Part shown: positions 47,061 to 59,211 of the stretch, in pieces
Layout of the letters: each line of letters opens with the position of its first letter
Position numbering within the stretch: the first letter of the stretch is position 1
NCBI GenBank assembly: GCA_015499995.1
Contig: JADNRV010000124.1
Coordinates: 62,001-126,000, forward strand
Length of the DNA: 64,000 nucleotides
Direction of reading: 5' to 3'
Source of the DNA: Flammula alnicola
Taxonomy: Eukaryota > Basidiomycota > Agaricomycetes > Agaricales > Strophariaceae
Position numbers and translations under genes: made by a program
Notes under the pieces: generated by a model
What the model was told of the DNA's origin: nothing
The model's input: the letters and a program-made list of their open reading frames with translations, nothing else
Database searches by the model: none

Positions 47061-48865
47061 ATGAATCAAGCCATGTTAGAAAAGGTGACATACGTCCCAA
47101 GGTCCTCCACATTCATCTCTTTTCTGCTTATTACTTGTTCCTGCATTACATCTACGGTACGTATACTCCTTATCTACCTGAGTACGTGTCAGCCGTAACC
47201 TTTATCCAGACCTTTGGATACGACGCCTCTATGATAAATGGCCTGAATATATTGCCCTCCTACACCAATTACTTCCACCTTAACACGGCTACGCTTGCCT
47301 TGAACACAGCGTCCATTTGGATAGGCGGATGTCTGGCTGGGTTCTGCTATGGTCAATTTACTGATTGGATCGGCCGTCGACCTGCTCTGCTCTGGGCGGC
47401 TCTTCTCACCGTCTTTGCCGTTGTTCTTCAAACTGCCGCTCAAAATGTCGCAATGTTCGTTATCGCGCGGATACTCATAGGATTCGGCACCTCTGCTTCT
47501 GGCCTCTGCGGACCCGTTTATCTTGCGGAGACCTTACCTTTCCAAAGACGTGCTTGGGGATTAGGGATCTTCAATGACTTTTACTATGTTGGTGAGTAAG
47601 ATCTCAACCGTTATCTCTATGTGCTTTACTTCCGCTGACAAAGAAATTAAACAGGAGGGCTGATTGCCGCCGGTATCACTTTCGGGACTTCGAGTATGGA
47701 GTCTACTTGGGCTTGGAGAATACCGTCCGCCATCCAAGGCGTCTTTTCGATTCTGTGCATTATTATCATCCCCTTTATTCCCGAATCGCCTAGATGGCTC
47801 GTTTATCAGAATCAGCTCGAGGAAGCGTTGGATGTCGTGGCTTACATGTATGCTGATGGAAATCGCGACGATCCCTTGGTTGCCGCACAGTTCAAAGAAA
47901 TCATGGACACGATTGACTACGAGAAGAATTCCGGGGAGACGCTGTCCATGATGCAATTGATCAAGACCCCGTCAGCCAGAAAGAGGGTTACTCTTGCGGT
48001 TTCGGCTGCCGTCTTCAGTACTATCGCTGGTAAGGTTTCCTTTCTTGCAAAGCGAAATTATTTCTCACGAATATACAGGAAATGTCATTGCGTCATACTA
48101 TCTAGGAACGATGCTGGACAACGCCGGAATCACAGATTCGACTATTCAGCTTGAGATTGTAAGAACCCCGACGATGCATCTTGATTACTACAGCCCGCTA
48201 ATTTTGAACTAGAACATTATTCTAAACGCATGGTGTCTGGTCTGTTCCCTCATCGGGACCGTCCTGGCGGATCGCATGGGCCGTAAATCGCTAGGAATAC
48301 TCAGCCAAAGCCTCCTCACCGTATTCCTCTTTCTCGTCGGCGCTCTCACTAAAAGTAAGTAGGTTTAAATTGAAGGGAAACAACCTAATTCCTTGTCATA
48401 GTCTACGGCACATCAACTTTCAACCCTGGAATATACGCGACCGTCGCCATGCTTTTCCTCTTCCAGGGATCGTATAGTATCGGATGGACCCCGCTTTTGT
48501 ATCTCTACCCCCCAGAGGTCATGAACTACAGCATCCGCGCGAATGGAATGGGTGTCTTCCAATTCGCCCTCAATGCTACTGCGTAAGTTGCCTTCCTTTC
48601 TTCTAATACGCTCGTGTCACATTTCTGACACCCTTCTAGTCTCTGGGCCGTCTTCGCATTCCCCTTCGCTCTCGTAGCAATCGGCTGGAAGACCTACATG
48701 ATAAATGGCGCATGGGACCTTGTCATTATAGGCCTCATGGCTTGGTATTGGGTCGAGACTAAGGGAACGTCGTTGGAGGAAGTCGATAGAGTCATTGACG
48801 GAGAAAAGCATAGCGATGTACCCGATTTGAAGATGATTGCTAAGGGCAAGATCATAATGGAGTAA
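47061..48865 (+). CDS. MFS sugar transporter (sugar porter family), 493 aa
   Basis: Exons 47061-47156, 47210-47591, 47655-48029, 48079-48158, 48213-48354, 48402-48582 and 48640-48865 (1,482 nt). Twelve-helix proton-coupled or facilitative sugar importer of the plasma membrane. Motifs: FGYDASMINGLN after TM1, DWIGRRPALLW in the TM2-3 loop, ARILIGFGTSASGLCGPVYL and AETLPFQRR in TM4-5, IPESPRWL at the start of the central loop, DRMGRKSLG in TM8-9, and WVETKGTSLEEVD after TM12, a variant of PETKG. The family resembles lactose/hexose permeases of filamentous fungi; the sugar is unknown. The N-terminus is shorter than usual (about 20 residues before TM1), so another upstream exon is possible. Confidence 0.88.
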
Positions 48866-49051
48866 TTCGCGGTTCGACAATTTCAGCGGAGGGAATATAA
48901 TTAGGAATAGTCGGGAAGGATATTAGGACCATTTTTTTCACATTTGTACATTATTGCAAATTGTTAGGGCGCTTTGAATGACCAATTTCTCAGCCAACCT
49001 CTGCGGGTCATCTCTGGACTGTATATTCACCGCCGGAAGTGCCCTCGGTCT

Positions 49052-49832
49052 TTACTTTGCCCTCAACTCTTTGAAGCTTCGAATCCTGTCAATTTCGCTC
49101 TGACTGTGGCTAGAATACCGAATTACGCAATCCATCCACTCTTTCCTTGAATTTTCTGCCGTTCTGCGATGGCGGCATCTATGAGATAAATTGTTAGCCA
49201 ATAGAGATAAGACGAAAGAGGTAAACGCACGTCCGAACATGAATGCGATATTCATCTGCGTGCATTGCCTCAATACCTTGTCGGCCTTGTCTAGGGTGTA
49301 CAGGACGAAGCATGAACATCTCTTGGCAACAAATATTCGAACGCGGAAAAAAATACACAAAGAAAGAAGAGAAGAGAAGAGAAGGAGTGACAAGGGATAA
49401 GAATACACACCTGCGAGGGCCGCCCCATTCACATTCGCCGAATCAACCAACACTATCTCACGGGAGTTTCCTGCGAAGAGATAAGCTTATCAGCACCAAG
49501 CAAAAACGGGTGACCAACGTGTGTAGTAAGAGCGAATGGCGAAAGAACATAAAGTGAGATAGAGGAAAGAGGGAAAAAGCTGAACGCGTCACGGCGAACT
49601 CAAGGAGCATGTGGCGGGCGTGAGATTTGGAGATGAACCCCATGGCGCGCTTTCTATGTTAATAATACAACACAAGTTATCAAGGGCCCGTCGAGCACGC
49701 GACCACCCAGCAATGGCGTGAAGGGAAAGGTTGAACGACTTTAATGGGAAAGGATGGAAGGAGAGAAAAATGGGAAAAGTGTAACAGAAACAGGGCTCAC
49801 CTTTGTCCTGCGTCGCCGCCACCGCCGACCAT
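49052..49832 (-). pseudogene. small gene of unknown function with two one-base frame breaks
   Basis: Putative exons on the minus strand start MVGGGGDAGQR (ATG at 49832), then KRAMGFISKSHARHMLLEFA (from about 49652), NSREIVLVDSANVNGAALA (from about 49470), DAAIAERQKIQGK (from about 49178), then EWMDCVIRYSSHSQSEIDRI with stop at 49052. Donors and acceptors are good, but the joins after LLEFA and at QGK-EWMD each need one extra base (the second in an A run). It reads like a conserved helical protein of about 100 residues that I cannot name. Either a young pseudogene or sequence errors. Confidence 0.4.
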
Positions 49833-50100
49833 GCAGTTATCTCCCCTGAAGACGGTATATAATCAAGATCCGAAAAGGTGGGTAAACTTCAGGAAAGGAG
49901 AACGGCGGGTTGAGGGAGAAAGCCGTGGTAGAATGCATGATGAATGGCAGCGCGAAAGCCGAGCCTGTCTCCTTCGTTCTTCGTATCGTATACCTAGAAC
50001 GCTCCCCAACGGAGGTTTTATGCATCCGAGAGGTGGAATGCTTAAGGTGAACTGACTCGAGGATGGATTGAGGGTAACCGTGTATGCCCAAGCTGCGGAC

Positions 50101-50124
50101 TCAGTACTCAGTACTCAGTACTCA
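50101..50124. repeat. short tandem repeat (TCAGTAC)3
   Basis: Three perfect 7-bp units plus TCA. Confidence 0.8.
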
Positions 50125-50249
50125 TGGGTGGCGTAGTTTGAGTTGCAGATGGGGTCGGGGGTATATACAGAAGCTTTGAAGGTGGACGGAGTGAGCAAGA
50201 CGCGTGTGAAAGTCAAGTGGCGGGCCGCCCACCGAGGATTCGTGGGATT

Positions 50250-50530
50250 ACCGGGACCCCCGCACCGACCTCCGTATAATTATGGATCCTTCGTCTCGGC
50301 GGGGAAATAGATGTCGAAGAAAGGCTTCTGAAGTAGATCCTCGAATGTCCGTGAGGAAATTGAGGAAAGTTTCAGAAGGTCCCTTTTGTAGAATCCAAGC
50401 CTTCAAGTTCTCGATTGAGGTGGAGAAATGTGGATGCAGAGGTCCTTTGAGGTCGGTAGGAGATTCCAAGCGACTCCAGAAGTCCTAGATCAGTCAAGGA
50501 AAGCCTCCTCAAATTTTTGGGTAAGTCTGA
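50250..50530 (-). pseudogene. LRR-like fragment of unknown origin
   Basis: The minus strand reads NLRRLSLTDLGLLESLG, then in another frame STSIENLKAWILQKG and FLNFLTDIRGSTSEAF. This looks like leucine-rich strands of an F-box-type protein in broken frames. No start, F-box or end is visible. Confidence 0.25.
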
Positions 50531-50839
50531 GACATTTCCAGAGTTCAATGTGGGGTTAGAGACATGTCAGAATAGATGGGAGAGCTTTTACATGCTATTC
50601 CTTCATCGGTTGCGTCTTCCGTACGAGCAAGATAAAAAGCAAGAGAACGCAAGTCGCAAGCAAGTCGCAAATTGCCTTTGGAAGTCCGCCACTACATAGC
50701 ATAAATTCCATTCTCCGCTTTCGGAAATAAGTTCCATACTTGGTCCGGTACTTACGCTTTCCATTCGGACACGAATTCTAAAATGGCTGTAGAACCCACT
50801 AAGAGACATCTTATTGAGAAAATCTATAATACGTAGATC

Positions 50840-51225
50840 ACCATAGGGAAAGACTTGGGTGCAGCCAGAGCCGTTTATGCCCTCGAAAAATAATTTTAAA
50901 TTAATGTTCAGGGCCTCGCGCAACACTCCAGTCGGGTTAGGGTACAGTCCCCTAATAGTCTGATTGACCAAGTTCGTGTACAACACACACTGGTTAGAAA
51001 TCAGCCGAGGTGGGGTCCAAGACATAGTTATTAACGTCGCCGACATTTCGACTAGGTTGAATGGGATGCGCAGCAGCCATGACTTGAGTACCATCGCCGC
51101 TCATGGATTGGTTGGCGCGGTTGAAGTCGGGCAGCATGCTCCTGTTCTGCAAGTAACCGCGTGCGACGGTGAGATCGAGCTGGCCATCTGCCTGACGGCC
51201 GTCGACGAAAAAGCCGATGGGGTGG
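50840..51225 (-). pseudogene. C-terminal fragment of an unspecific peroxygenase gene
   Basis: Closely matches the last exon of the gene at 17.6 kb, covering its final 130 codons: VDGRQADGQLDL, NRANQSMSGDGT, HPIQP, LVNQTIRGLYPNPTGVLREA and INGSGCTQVFPYGD. One base is missing near 51000 at SADF/SNQC, and the original stop is replaced by read-through into unrelated sequence. No upstream exons (heme Cys, EGD site) are present. Confidence 0.85.
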
Positions 51226-52377
51226 TGTTGCCAACTTAGTTCAGTTCTGAGGCTGCGTGAATTTTAAAGTTAAATGCTGAAGTCGTCTGGGCAAAATTTA
51301 TTATCCTACTTGATGGCCGTTCTCGATGTCGACATATAACAGCATGGATCGGTGGCATAATTCCATGAAAACCCCTTTATAGTTGCCGTTATAAGTTAAA
51401 TTCCAACTGGGAGGCCATCTTCTCAGGCTCACGACTGTTTCCGTTTCTATATCTCTATATCTGAGACGCAGCCATGCATAGGCCGGCTTTTCGAGTATAC
51501 GATAGTATTCGATCCCGATACCTTATACCTTAAGCATTTTGCCGCAGTATTCGAATCCCGTTGTCGTCCCGTTGGCCTGTTCGGCTTCCTACCATATGCG
51601 TCAGTGAAGTTCGGCGACCTTACAAAGTACGGTGTCGCAAGTAATGAGCTCTCTTGGCCACGGAGGGATCAAAAAATGTTGCATGCTTCATTCCTTTATC
51701 TCAATGCGTACGCTGCCCAACCCTCATGTCCGGAGACTTTGTTTTAAACCGGGCGTACGGTACCAAGTAATCAGGGAATTTTTCGTTACGCCGAACCCCC
51801 CAAAACCTCTATTTAATGACGCATACGTTATACTTCTGATGCTCAACATCGCCAATGGATCCATCGTGTATATTACCTCAAACTCTCAAGCAGAATCCCT
51901 TTTCTCAGTGGCGGAACGGAGGTACCCTTGGCTTATTGCATGCCACGGCCACCTTTATGTAAATAAAAAGCCATGAAACACTTCAATACATCGGGAAGGA
52001 ATACTATTGGCTCGCCTTGGGGCATTGTGTGCGAGAAAACTGGTATTCGGGGCAGCTTTTCACCATTTTGAAGAGTGGCAGGGTGGATGCAACCATTTGG
52101 GGGTTTTTTCAATTTGACCTTCCTCAAAATAAGGTTTCTGAAACAAACAGCCACAGCCCTCATGGCGCAGTTTTTTTTTCTCGTTTCTTTATCACCCTGA
52201 AAACCCCTTTCCTCTCTCCGTTCGAAGGAAAATTTTCCTTCTCGTTCGCTCTCAGGTGGTAAGTTCACATTTTCCCTGTACTTTTCTTCGTCTGATTCTC
52301 AAAGAACAACGTCAACGTCAACACCCAGCAGTCTGATACGTCACTCGTTCCAAATTCACCCAAACCTGCCATACACG
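51226..52377. other. intergenic, no gene recognised
   Basis: AT-rich with short open frames only. It should contain the promoter of the following F-box gene near its right end. Confidence 0.4.
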
Positions 52378-53873
52378 ATGAGCGCTTCCATCCAGAGTTT
52401 CCCAGATGCTGTTGTACGCCACATCCTCGAATTTTCTGTGTCAGAGCCGGTGATACTACCCCCGCCACCCACCGAACCGAGACGTGTCCTTGGTCGCACA
52501 TGCGCGAAGTGGCGAAATATCCTCATGTCCACACCATCCTTCTGGGATCACATCGCTTTTTTGTACGGTCCCTTCAGCAACACTTCACAACTCCTCCAGA
52601 TGTCGGAGGCATGCCTGCGACAAGTGGAAATAATCCGCTGTATCTCGATTTTGTACGCAATCCAATCGCTCTGTTTGGAGTCGACACAAGGCCGACCCGA
52701 CAGGAGGACATGGTGTATGGGCGCGGCAGAATCAGCATTATGAAGTCCATCATCCTTCCGAACATCACCCGTATTAGAGCTCTCAGGTGCCTTATTTGCA
52801 CTGAAGAAGATATGGACGCGTTTCTGAACCTTGCAGGAAGGACTTTCGATACACTCGAATTTTTGGACGTCGCGTTTATCGCCAAATTCTCAACTCGCCT
52901 TTCTTCGTTCCTCCCGAATCAGACACCGATTCAGTCGTCGCCCCGAATTCGCCAATTCCATCTACGCTTTCTTGACAATATTCGCATCCACTGGCACCCC
53001 ATCGACTGCAGCCTGCCATGGAATCAGTTGTTGACCCTCAATCTAGGCGGGATCATCATACCGCCAAACGTTTTCACATGGATAATGCGTCGTACAGCCC
53101 ACTCCCTCATTGAAGGGGTTTTCCACATAATATTCGAACGCAAGCCTCATGCTCTCCTCTTACCCAGGCTGGGCGGTACAGTTTATATGCCATGTCTTCA
53201 AGCTCTCCAACTCAACCTTCATGATGCGAGCCTCGACCAACGGCTGTTCAGCCTTCTTCGCTTCCCAGTTCTTCGCCATTTGGTCATCAACTTCAGTGAC
53301 GAATACCGAGAACATTTCGACATTATGGATGTGTGTCTGAACATACTGGTTTATTCCACACAAACATTGCAGACGTTGAAAATCGCTGAACTTGGTCCAC
53401 CCTTTCCTTCGCCATTCCCGCCTTTCAAGCTAAAGTATGACGTCCGGCGGAAGCGCGCCAGGTCATGTCATCCTTTAGAAACATACTTCCTGGCTCTTAG
53501 AAACCTACGCATTTTGCACTTGCCGTGCGGGATGTACCTCCACGCAACGACCATCGAAAAGATAGCGACGGGCGAGATCCTTCCTCACTTACAGGAGCTC
53601 AAGTTGGGCTCTGTCGACAGAAAAGACACACTCTCCATGATTCGACAACGAAACGACATGGCACGTTATCACTTGCTTGTACCCGGAACCTCGTCCAGGA
53701 AACCTGGACTCGTAGGCCCTTGTGCCTTCCTCCGTTATGCTTGCATTGGCTTGCCAGTGGGTGACGCAGTTGAGGAACAGAACTGCGTCAAGGAAGTGAA
53801 TTCGGTTATTCTGCCAGGTATTTGTAGGATTGATATTTACCGTTTGGAGTCTTCCAAGTTTTACTTCGCCTGA
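52378..53873 (+). pseudogene. F-box protein gene, about 497 aa, interrupted by a single-base frameshift
   Basis: ATG at 52378 opens an F-box (FPDAVVRHILEFSVSEP, VLGRTCAKWRNILMSTPSFWDHI). Coding quality then passes to the next frame at about 52623, where SEACLRQ should continue as SGNNPLYLDFVRNP; CGACAAGTGG is one A short. The second frame stays open to 53873 with LRR-like strands (FDTLEFLDVAFIAK, LPWNQLLTLNLGG, FPVLRHLVINFSD, LRILHLPCGMY). Everything else is intact, so this is a very recent pseudogene, a sequencing error, or an allele broken in this strain. Confidence 0.75.
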
Positions 53874-54036
53874 CAAATGCTGCGCTTCTGACAAGGTCTC
53901 TGTGTAAAGTCATGTACCGTATTGAATGTGATCACGTCTTGCAGAAAGAAAGAGTAGCAGTCATACGTAGACTAGAATTCTGCAAATATGTCGGCGTTGC
54001 AGAGAAGAATGGTCACAAGGCTAAGGAGCTAGTAAT

Positions 54037-56410
54037 TTACATTACCTCGAGTATCCGGATGAATTGGTACATACAACTCATACGTGTCAATCGAGAGTCA
54101 TCCAAAATGATGTATATCGATTTGTTCAATGTTGCCGGTAGCGTCAGTCTACGAATCAAAGGCAAGAAGTAAGATTTATCATTAACGAATATCACGGTCC
54201 AGGACGAGCGAAAACTCACGCGTATGCCAATAACTCGCTCCTCGTCCAGCAGGACACCATCAAACTCGTACTTTCCCATAGATGCACAAGCCACGTACGG
54301 CAATGCGCTCAACACAGGTACCGCAAACGCTTCTGCGGAACCAACCTGCCCAGGTTCGGTGGCACACCATATTCCTGAGGGTGGTACGTTGTCGAAAGGG
54401 TCTTCAGAGGCCGGAGCCTCCTGCTCGCCTGCGACGGAGGATACTTCAGATTCAGCGTCTACCCATTCGTCAGATTCGTTTTCTGATTCGGCGTCGATGA
54501 CCTGCGCGGATGAGAGAGCCGGAGTCGACAAGGAAGATGCGTTGGCGTCGTCAGGTGTGATGAATGCCTCGTCTGCCTGCTCCTCTGTCTCCATATGTTC
54601 GTCCACGAAAACATCAGAAAGCTGCTCGAAATCGCCTATGTCTTCTCGCCCTCCGTTCTCGGCGTCATGGAACATTTCTCTTGCACCATCCTCGGGTACC
54701 GCACTAGAAGGCTGAGTTTTCAACCACTTCGCCATCTTTTTGACGTTTTCTGGGTTGAAATCGAGTATGAAGTAACGGTCGCCATCCTCGCGTGGGTTGT
54801 TTGGCATCCGGACGCAGCGCTGACCTGCAGTGGTGGTAATCCAATGGGTAGCAATGGAGTCAGAATTGAACCAGCGGGTGATGGGAGGGCCCCACTGCGC
54901 CCATCGAGCTGCTTGGATCAATTCAGGAAAGCCTTCCACGTTTTCGCTTTGAGCCTGACGTGTAGTGGCCGTTGCAGGTCCTTCTGCGCCGATATGAGTT
55001 TGACCCATCGCTTCTGACGACGACGGACGCAGAGGGCTGTCCAGAGTCTCCGTAGGTGTTCCGTTATCGCAAAAATTGGAAACGACGTCCACTAGTGCCC
55101 TCCGATGCACCACGAACGTGAACCGATGCCGAAATTGGAAGTTCATATGGAGTCCTCCGCCAGCCAACATGACCAATTGTAAAACGTGAATCCGCAGCTC
55201 GAAAAGGCAGATTGCGTCTTCAGTCTTCATCAGGAACCCTTTTTGTGGAAAGAGATGGTCTGGATTCCCGGCATCAGCTCCTGCATGCTGGCGAGATTTC
55301 GCCCGTTGCTTCATCGCTGGATACGACTCTGGACTGATAGGGTTGGGCTCTGCGCGACAGGATATTCCACCTAAGATGCGCCCATCCGTGAGTGCGGGCA
55401 GTTGTAGTAGAAGGATCGGTTCAAGAGAGTCGAGAGTGGGTTTTTTGGGGATGCGGAAAATATCGAGAGAGTTTGTGCCCGTATTCGGTAGCAAGATGAG
55501 CTCCTCATTGAGGAATATCAGACCTGAGTAGCTTCGATATGGAGCGTGAAAGGTCTACAAGGATTAAAGAGTCAGTAAGTATGGAGCCATTGGCCAATAT
55601 TAGAAAACTAGGACGCACGGTTGTGAGAGTACTCGTCTGCCACTCGTAAATAAAAATGCGATCGTCTGGCCGATTGGCGTTGTTGTAACAAAGGATGAGA
55701 ACGAGGTGCTTCCCAACGATCTCAATTCCAACAGCAGGTTTCTCCCAAGGCGAGTTCATGACATATATTGGGTTCTTTTGCGCCTGCGGATGGGGTTTCT
55801 CTGTTGAGAGTTCGAGAAGGTCAATCTCTATGTCGAACGTCGTCGGGAGGCCTGCATGCCCTTGACGAGCAGTACTAAAATCCTTTAGTATGACTTCGAG
55901 AGGGTCACGAGCGATGAAAACTCACCTCGTGACGACGGCCATTAAGTCGTGTTCGTATACGCAAAGACCGATGTCTACGATCATCTTTCCCGTGTTGACA
56001 TCCTTCCACCTCGGGTCTTCCCCTTCCCTGCTTGGCAGCTTCAGGAAACGCAGGCCAGTGCGTTCCATGTCGCTCAGCAAATACACCCCACCCGTCAAGT
56101 CATAGACTCCAGACTGATTTCGCGTCACCGGCACCGACGTCGTGAAATCCGGTCGCAAGAATGCCCATGCCTCCTCGGTGGAGCGAAGTGACTTGAGCTT
56201 TTCTGATGTAGAGAGCGACGAGCAGGGGTTATCTTCTGCCTTGGCCATGGTTAGAGCGAGATTGTATTGTAAAACCACAGATTCTCGAATGATGGTGCTG
56301 AGGTATTTGTTCGTGAGCTGGCATGCAAGGAGGTCAGATGGAGGAAGTTCGTAGAGGATTTGTACGATGAGCTCTTGCGGTAGGTTGAGCAGCTGCATTT
56401 TCATCGTCAT
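54037..56410 (-). CDS. F-box protein with long C-terminal region, 752 aa
   Basis: Exons 56410-55926, 55874-55619 and 55554-54037 (2,259 nt). N-terminal F-box: LLNLPQELIVQILYELPPSD, LLACQLTNKYLSTIIRES. A beta-propeller-like region follows, typical of this basidiomycete type (GVYDLTGGVYLL, GIEIVGKHLVLILCYN, IFIYEWQTSTLTT, YSGLIFLNEELILLPN). Residues about 540-690 are strongly acidic/Ser-rich. The C-terminus has ALPYVACASMGKYEFDGVLL and DEERVIGI. An optional last intron (GTGAGT near 54218, acceptor near 54150) keeps the frame open either way, so the final residues are uncertain. Presumed SCF adaptor. Confidence 0.82.
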
Positions 56411-56642
56411 CCAGGTATATGTTCGAAGTGTCTTTGTGTTCTGGAGTCACCGGGCTGTGGAAACTCAACTCACCGAACAGTTTCCTAATTTGGCTAATCT
56501 TATCTTATCTCACCATGACGGCCGTCCAAGGTATCCGTGTCTTTTGTGCTTGACAGTCGCCTTATCTTGAAGCACCGATAAAGCTGAGAGCAGTTGTTTC
56601 TATATTACACGATACATACAAAACAAAGCTGATATTCGCCGT

Positions 56643-58959
56643 TCAGAGGGTAAATATCTCCGTGTGCAGTCCAACCCCGCCTAACTCTCCTCCTCGTCCC
56701 GACATCTGTATCCTGGCGACGGCGTTTGCAGCCTCCCTAATCAAACCCTCAGGACCACTCGCACAAACGGCGAGGCCTCCTCCATCCTCCACGCATGGCA
56801 ATTTCGAGCCGACGTTGACGTTCATGTCAGAATCTACGATCTCGATGTCATTATCCTGGACCATCGATGTCGATTTTTTTGATTCATCAGAGGAGGTCGG
56901 ACGGGTTGTCGGCAGTTCGCCTTTCGAGGCTGGTTTGCGAGGATCAGTTAAATCGCGCAACACGCGGTATACAGATGGTCGGATGATAGTGACGTCGCAG
57001 TTGGGTATCGGAAGTACGGCTTCTGGGTTGCACAAGCAAGTAACATAGATGGAGATGTGAAGATCCAAAGGAGTAGAGGAAGTCGACGATGACGCGGCGA
57101 CATTCGCAATATCCATGAGTGCAGGCGCGAACCAATCGATGGAGCCTGATGAAAATAAATATGAATTAGTATGAATTGTGCACGAAATGAAATGAGATGA
57201 AATCAAGCATGAACGTACCGAACGAACGAACACACCATGCAAATTCAATCCTCTTTGTCCTTTCACCATTCAGTCTACCTTTTCTAACGCATCGTCCAAC
57301 AATGTCATCGAGAACTCCCAGTGTGAAGGTGATGCCGGAACCCCCGGCGAATAGCAGAGCGGTCTCGTAATGACCGAGGTCAACGCTGCATCCACCATAC
57401 GGGCCGTCCAGCATCACCTGGACGGGGATTTCGACGGGGACTTCCTGTGTTACATGATGTGCACCTTTTTCGTCGGAAAGTGTTCGAATTTCTGATGCAG
57501 TCTGCAACGCGTACTGGTTCAGTGCTTTCGTCCAATCTCCGATGGCGCGAGCCCCGAGAGATAGGCCTTGGGGCATTGAAGTGATGCATGAGACGTCAGG
57601 AGGGGCGGAGAAAATGCTCAATGGGTGCGACTCGAAGATCCGTCCCGAGAAGAACACGCGTAGTCGAACGTGTTGGCCTGCAATCCAGCCAGACGTCGCG
57701 TACGGGACATGGATCTGATGACCAGTTAGTAACCGTGAATTGAACGGAGAAGACACCTTATCTTACAAGGGTCATTTGGTTTCCTATTGGAACGAGTACG
57801 GCATCCTTGATACGGTGTCGGACCATACGCATCAAGATATCCAAACCGTAAAAAGCCATCGGTGGAAAGATGTATGGAGCGGCGTAAAGGGTGTGATAAC
57901 AAATGGTCACAAAGAACGCGATAAACGATAGCATACTAAACCCACAGTAAGCTTCTAGACCAATTCTTTGCGGAGAAGGAGAAGAGCTTACTGGATGATA
58001 TAGAAGATCTCGTAACAAAAACGTCTAACAGGCCTGAGCGAAGTTAACACAATAACGCCGAGCAAACCCAATGAAGCGACTCCAGATGTTTCTTTCTGTT
58101 GACCGAGAATAGGGAGGTCGTACTGAAGGTGGTTGCGTATCCACAGCGAACCATGGAGGACCGCACCTAGGAACATAATTCTACCTGACCACCGGTGGAT
58201 GAAGTTGAGCTTCTCGTATCCATTTCCAGGCCCCAGGAGAAGCGAAACTATGGAATTTTTTGTCGCAAATAGGAAGACAATAGGGAATTGAGCCAGTGCG
58301 ATAAACCCTGCAGGTTCGTCGCGTAATTAATTGGAATGCAGATTATGTTTAGACGAAACCGAACATACCGGCACGATTCGAATTACTGACAAGGGGCGCG
58401 TCCAGCACAATGCAGAGGACGACTAAGACGATATACCCCGTAATAATCAGAACTGTCGTAAGGAGTTGGCATCAGAAGACGTAACGAAAGGCCGCCGCAT
58501 AGACAGAATCGAGAAAAACCTCAAAGAACACTGACTTTGACCGGCGTTCAAACCGATACCAGGTAGCATCCAATAAAAAATGGAGCCAAATATCCCCATG
58601 ACCTTCTCCGCTTGCCTCGCCAGACCTGGTGATACCGTCGACCGCCTCCTAGACGTTCCATTTGCCGACACTGAGATGGCTGCGTACTCCTTCCCCGTCA
58701 GGCCTTCCGATATGCCGAACAGCGTCGAGTAAGCGCGGCCATTCCGGATGGATCGGACGAGGTACGGAAGGGATAGGACCACAAAAAATGCGAGCGCAGA
58801 AGACCAGACAATTGAAAACTTGCGCTGCCATTGCGGGTCTACCAGATAAGAGCTTTGGAGAGACGTCGGAAAATCATCGAGAATCACTAGATAGTTTGGA
58901 ACTTACTTGTATTGCTGGAACTCAATCGGAATGACTGGAGGAGTCCCTGTATCTGCCAT
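56643..58959 (-). CDS. ferric/cupric reductase (FRE family flavocytochrome), 645 aa
   Basis: Exons 58959-58907, 58852-58536, 58452-58369, 58307-57992, 57935-57767, 57714-57219 and 57145-56643 (1,938 nt, all phases agree). Plasma-membrane enzyme moving electrons from NADPH through FAD and two hemes to external Fe(III) or Cu(II). Seen: an early membrane helix (ALAFFVVLSLPYLV), the ferric-reductase membrane domain with heme-ligand-type His in FIHRWSGRIMF, AVLHGSLW and VTICYHTLY, FAD-binding HPLSIFSAP, NADPH-binding LLFAGGSGITFTLGVL, and the C-terminal ALMD to AVCASGPEGLIREA and GGVGLHTEIF. The FAD motif has Leu where HPF is usual. The copper transporter gene lies 253 bp upstream on the same strand. 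Confidence 0.92.
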
Positions 58960-59211
58960 TATGTCGTAGAGGTCGTAAAGGCGAAGTAAGAAGAGACGTG
59001 GACAAATTGTCCGTGGTCGAAACCCAGGCTCGCATACTTGGTTTCTGGCTAAGGCAACACCGTGACGGATAGACCTTGTCACACAATTTTCTCAATGAGG
59101 AAGGTTCAGAAAAACTTTTTGTTCGAAGCCAAAACTAGAACAGAGGAATGCAGTAGAATTTCTAATAGTACAGTGTGACACGATGGTGTCGATAATCCAC
59201 GCCAGTTCCAA

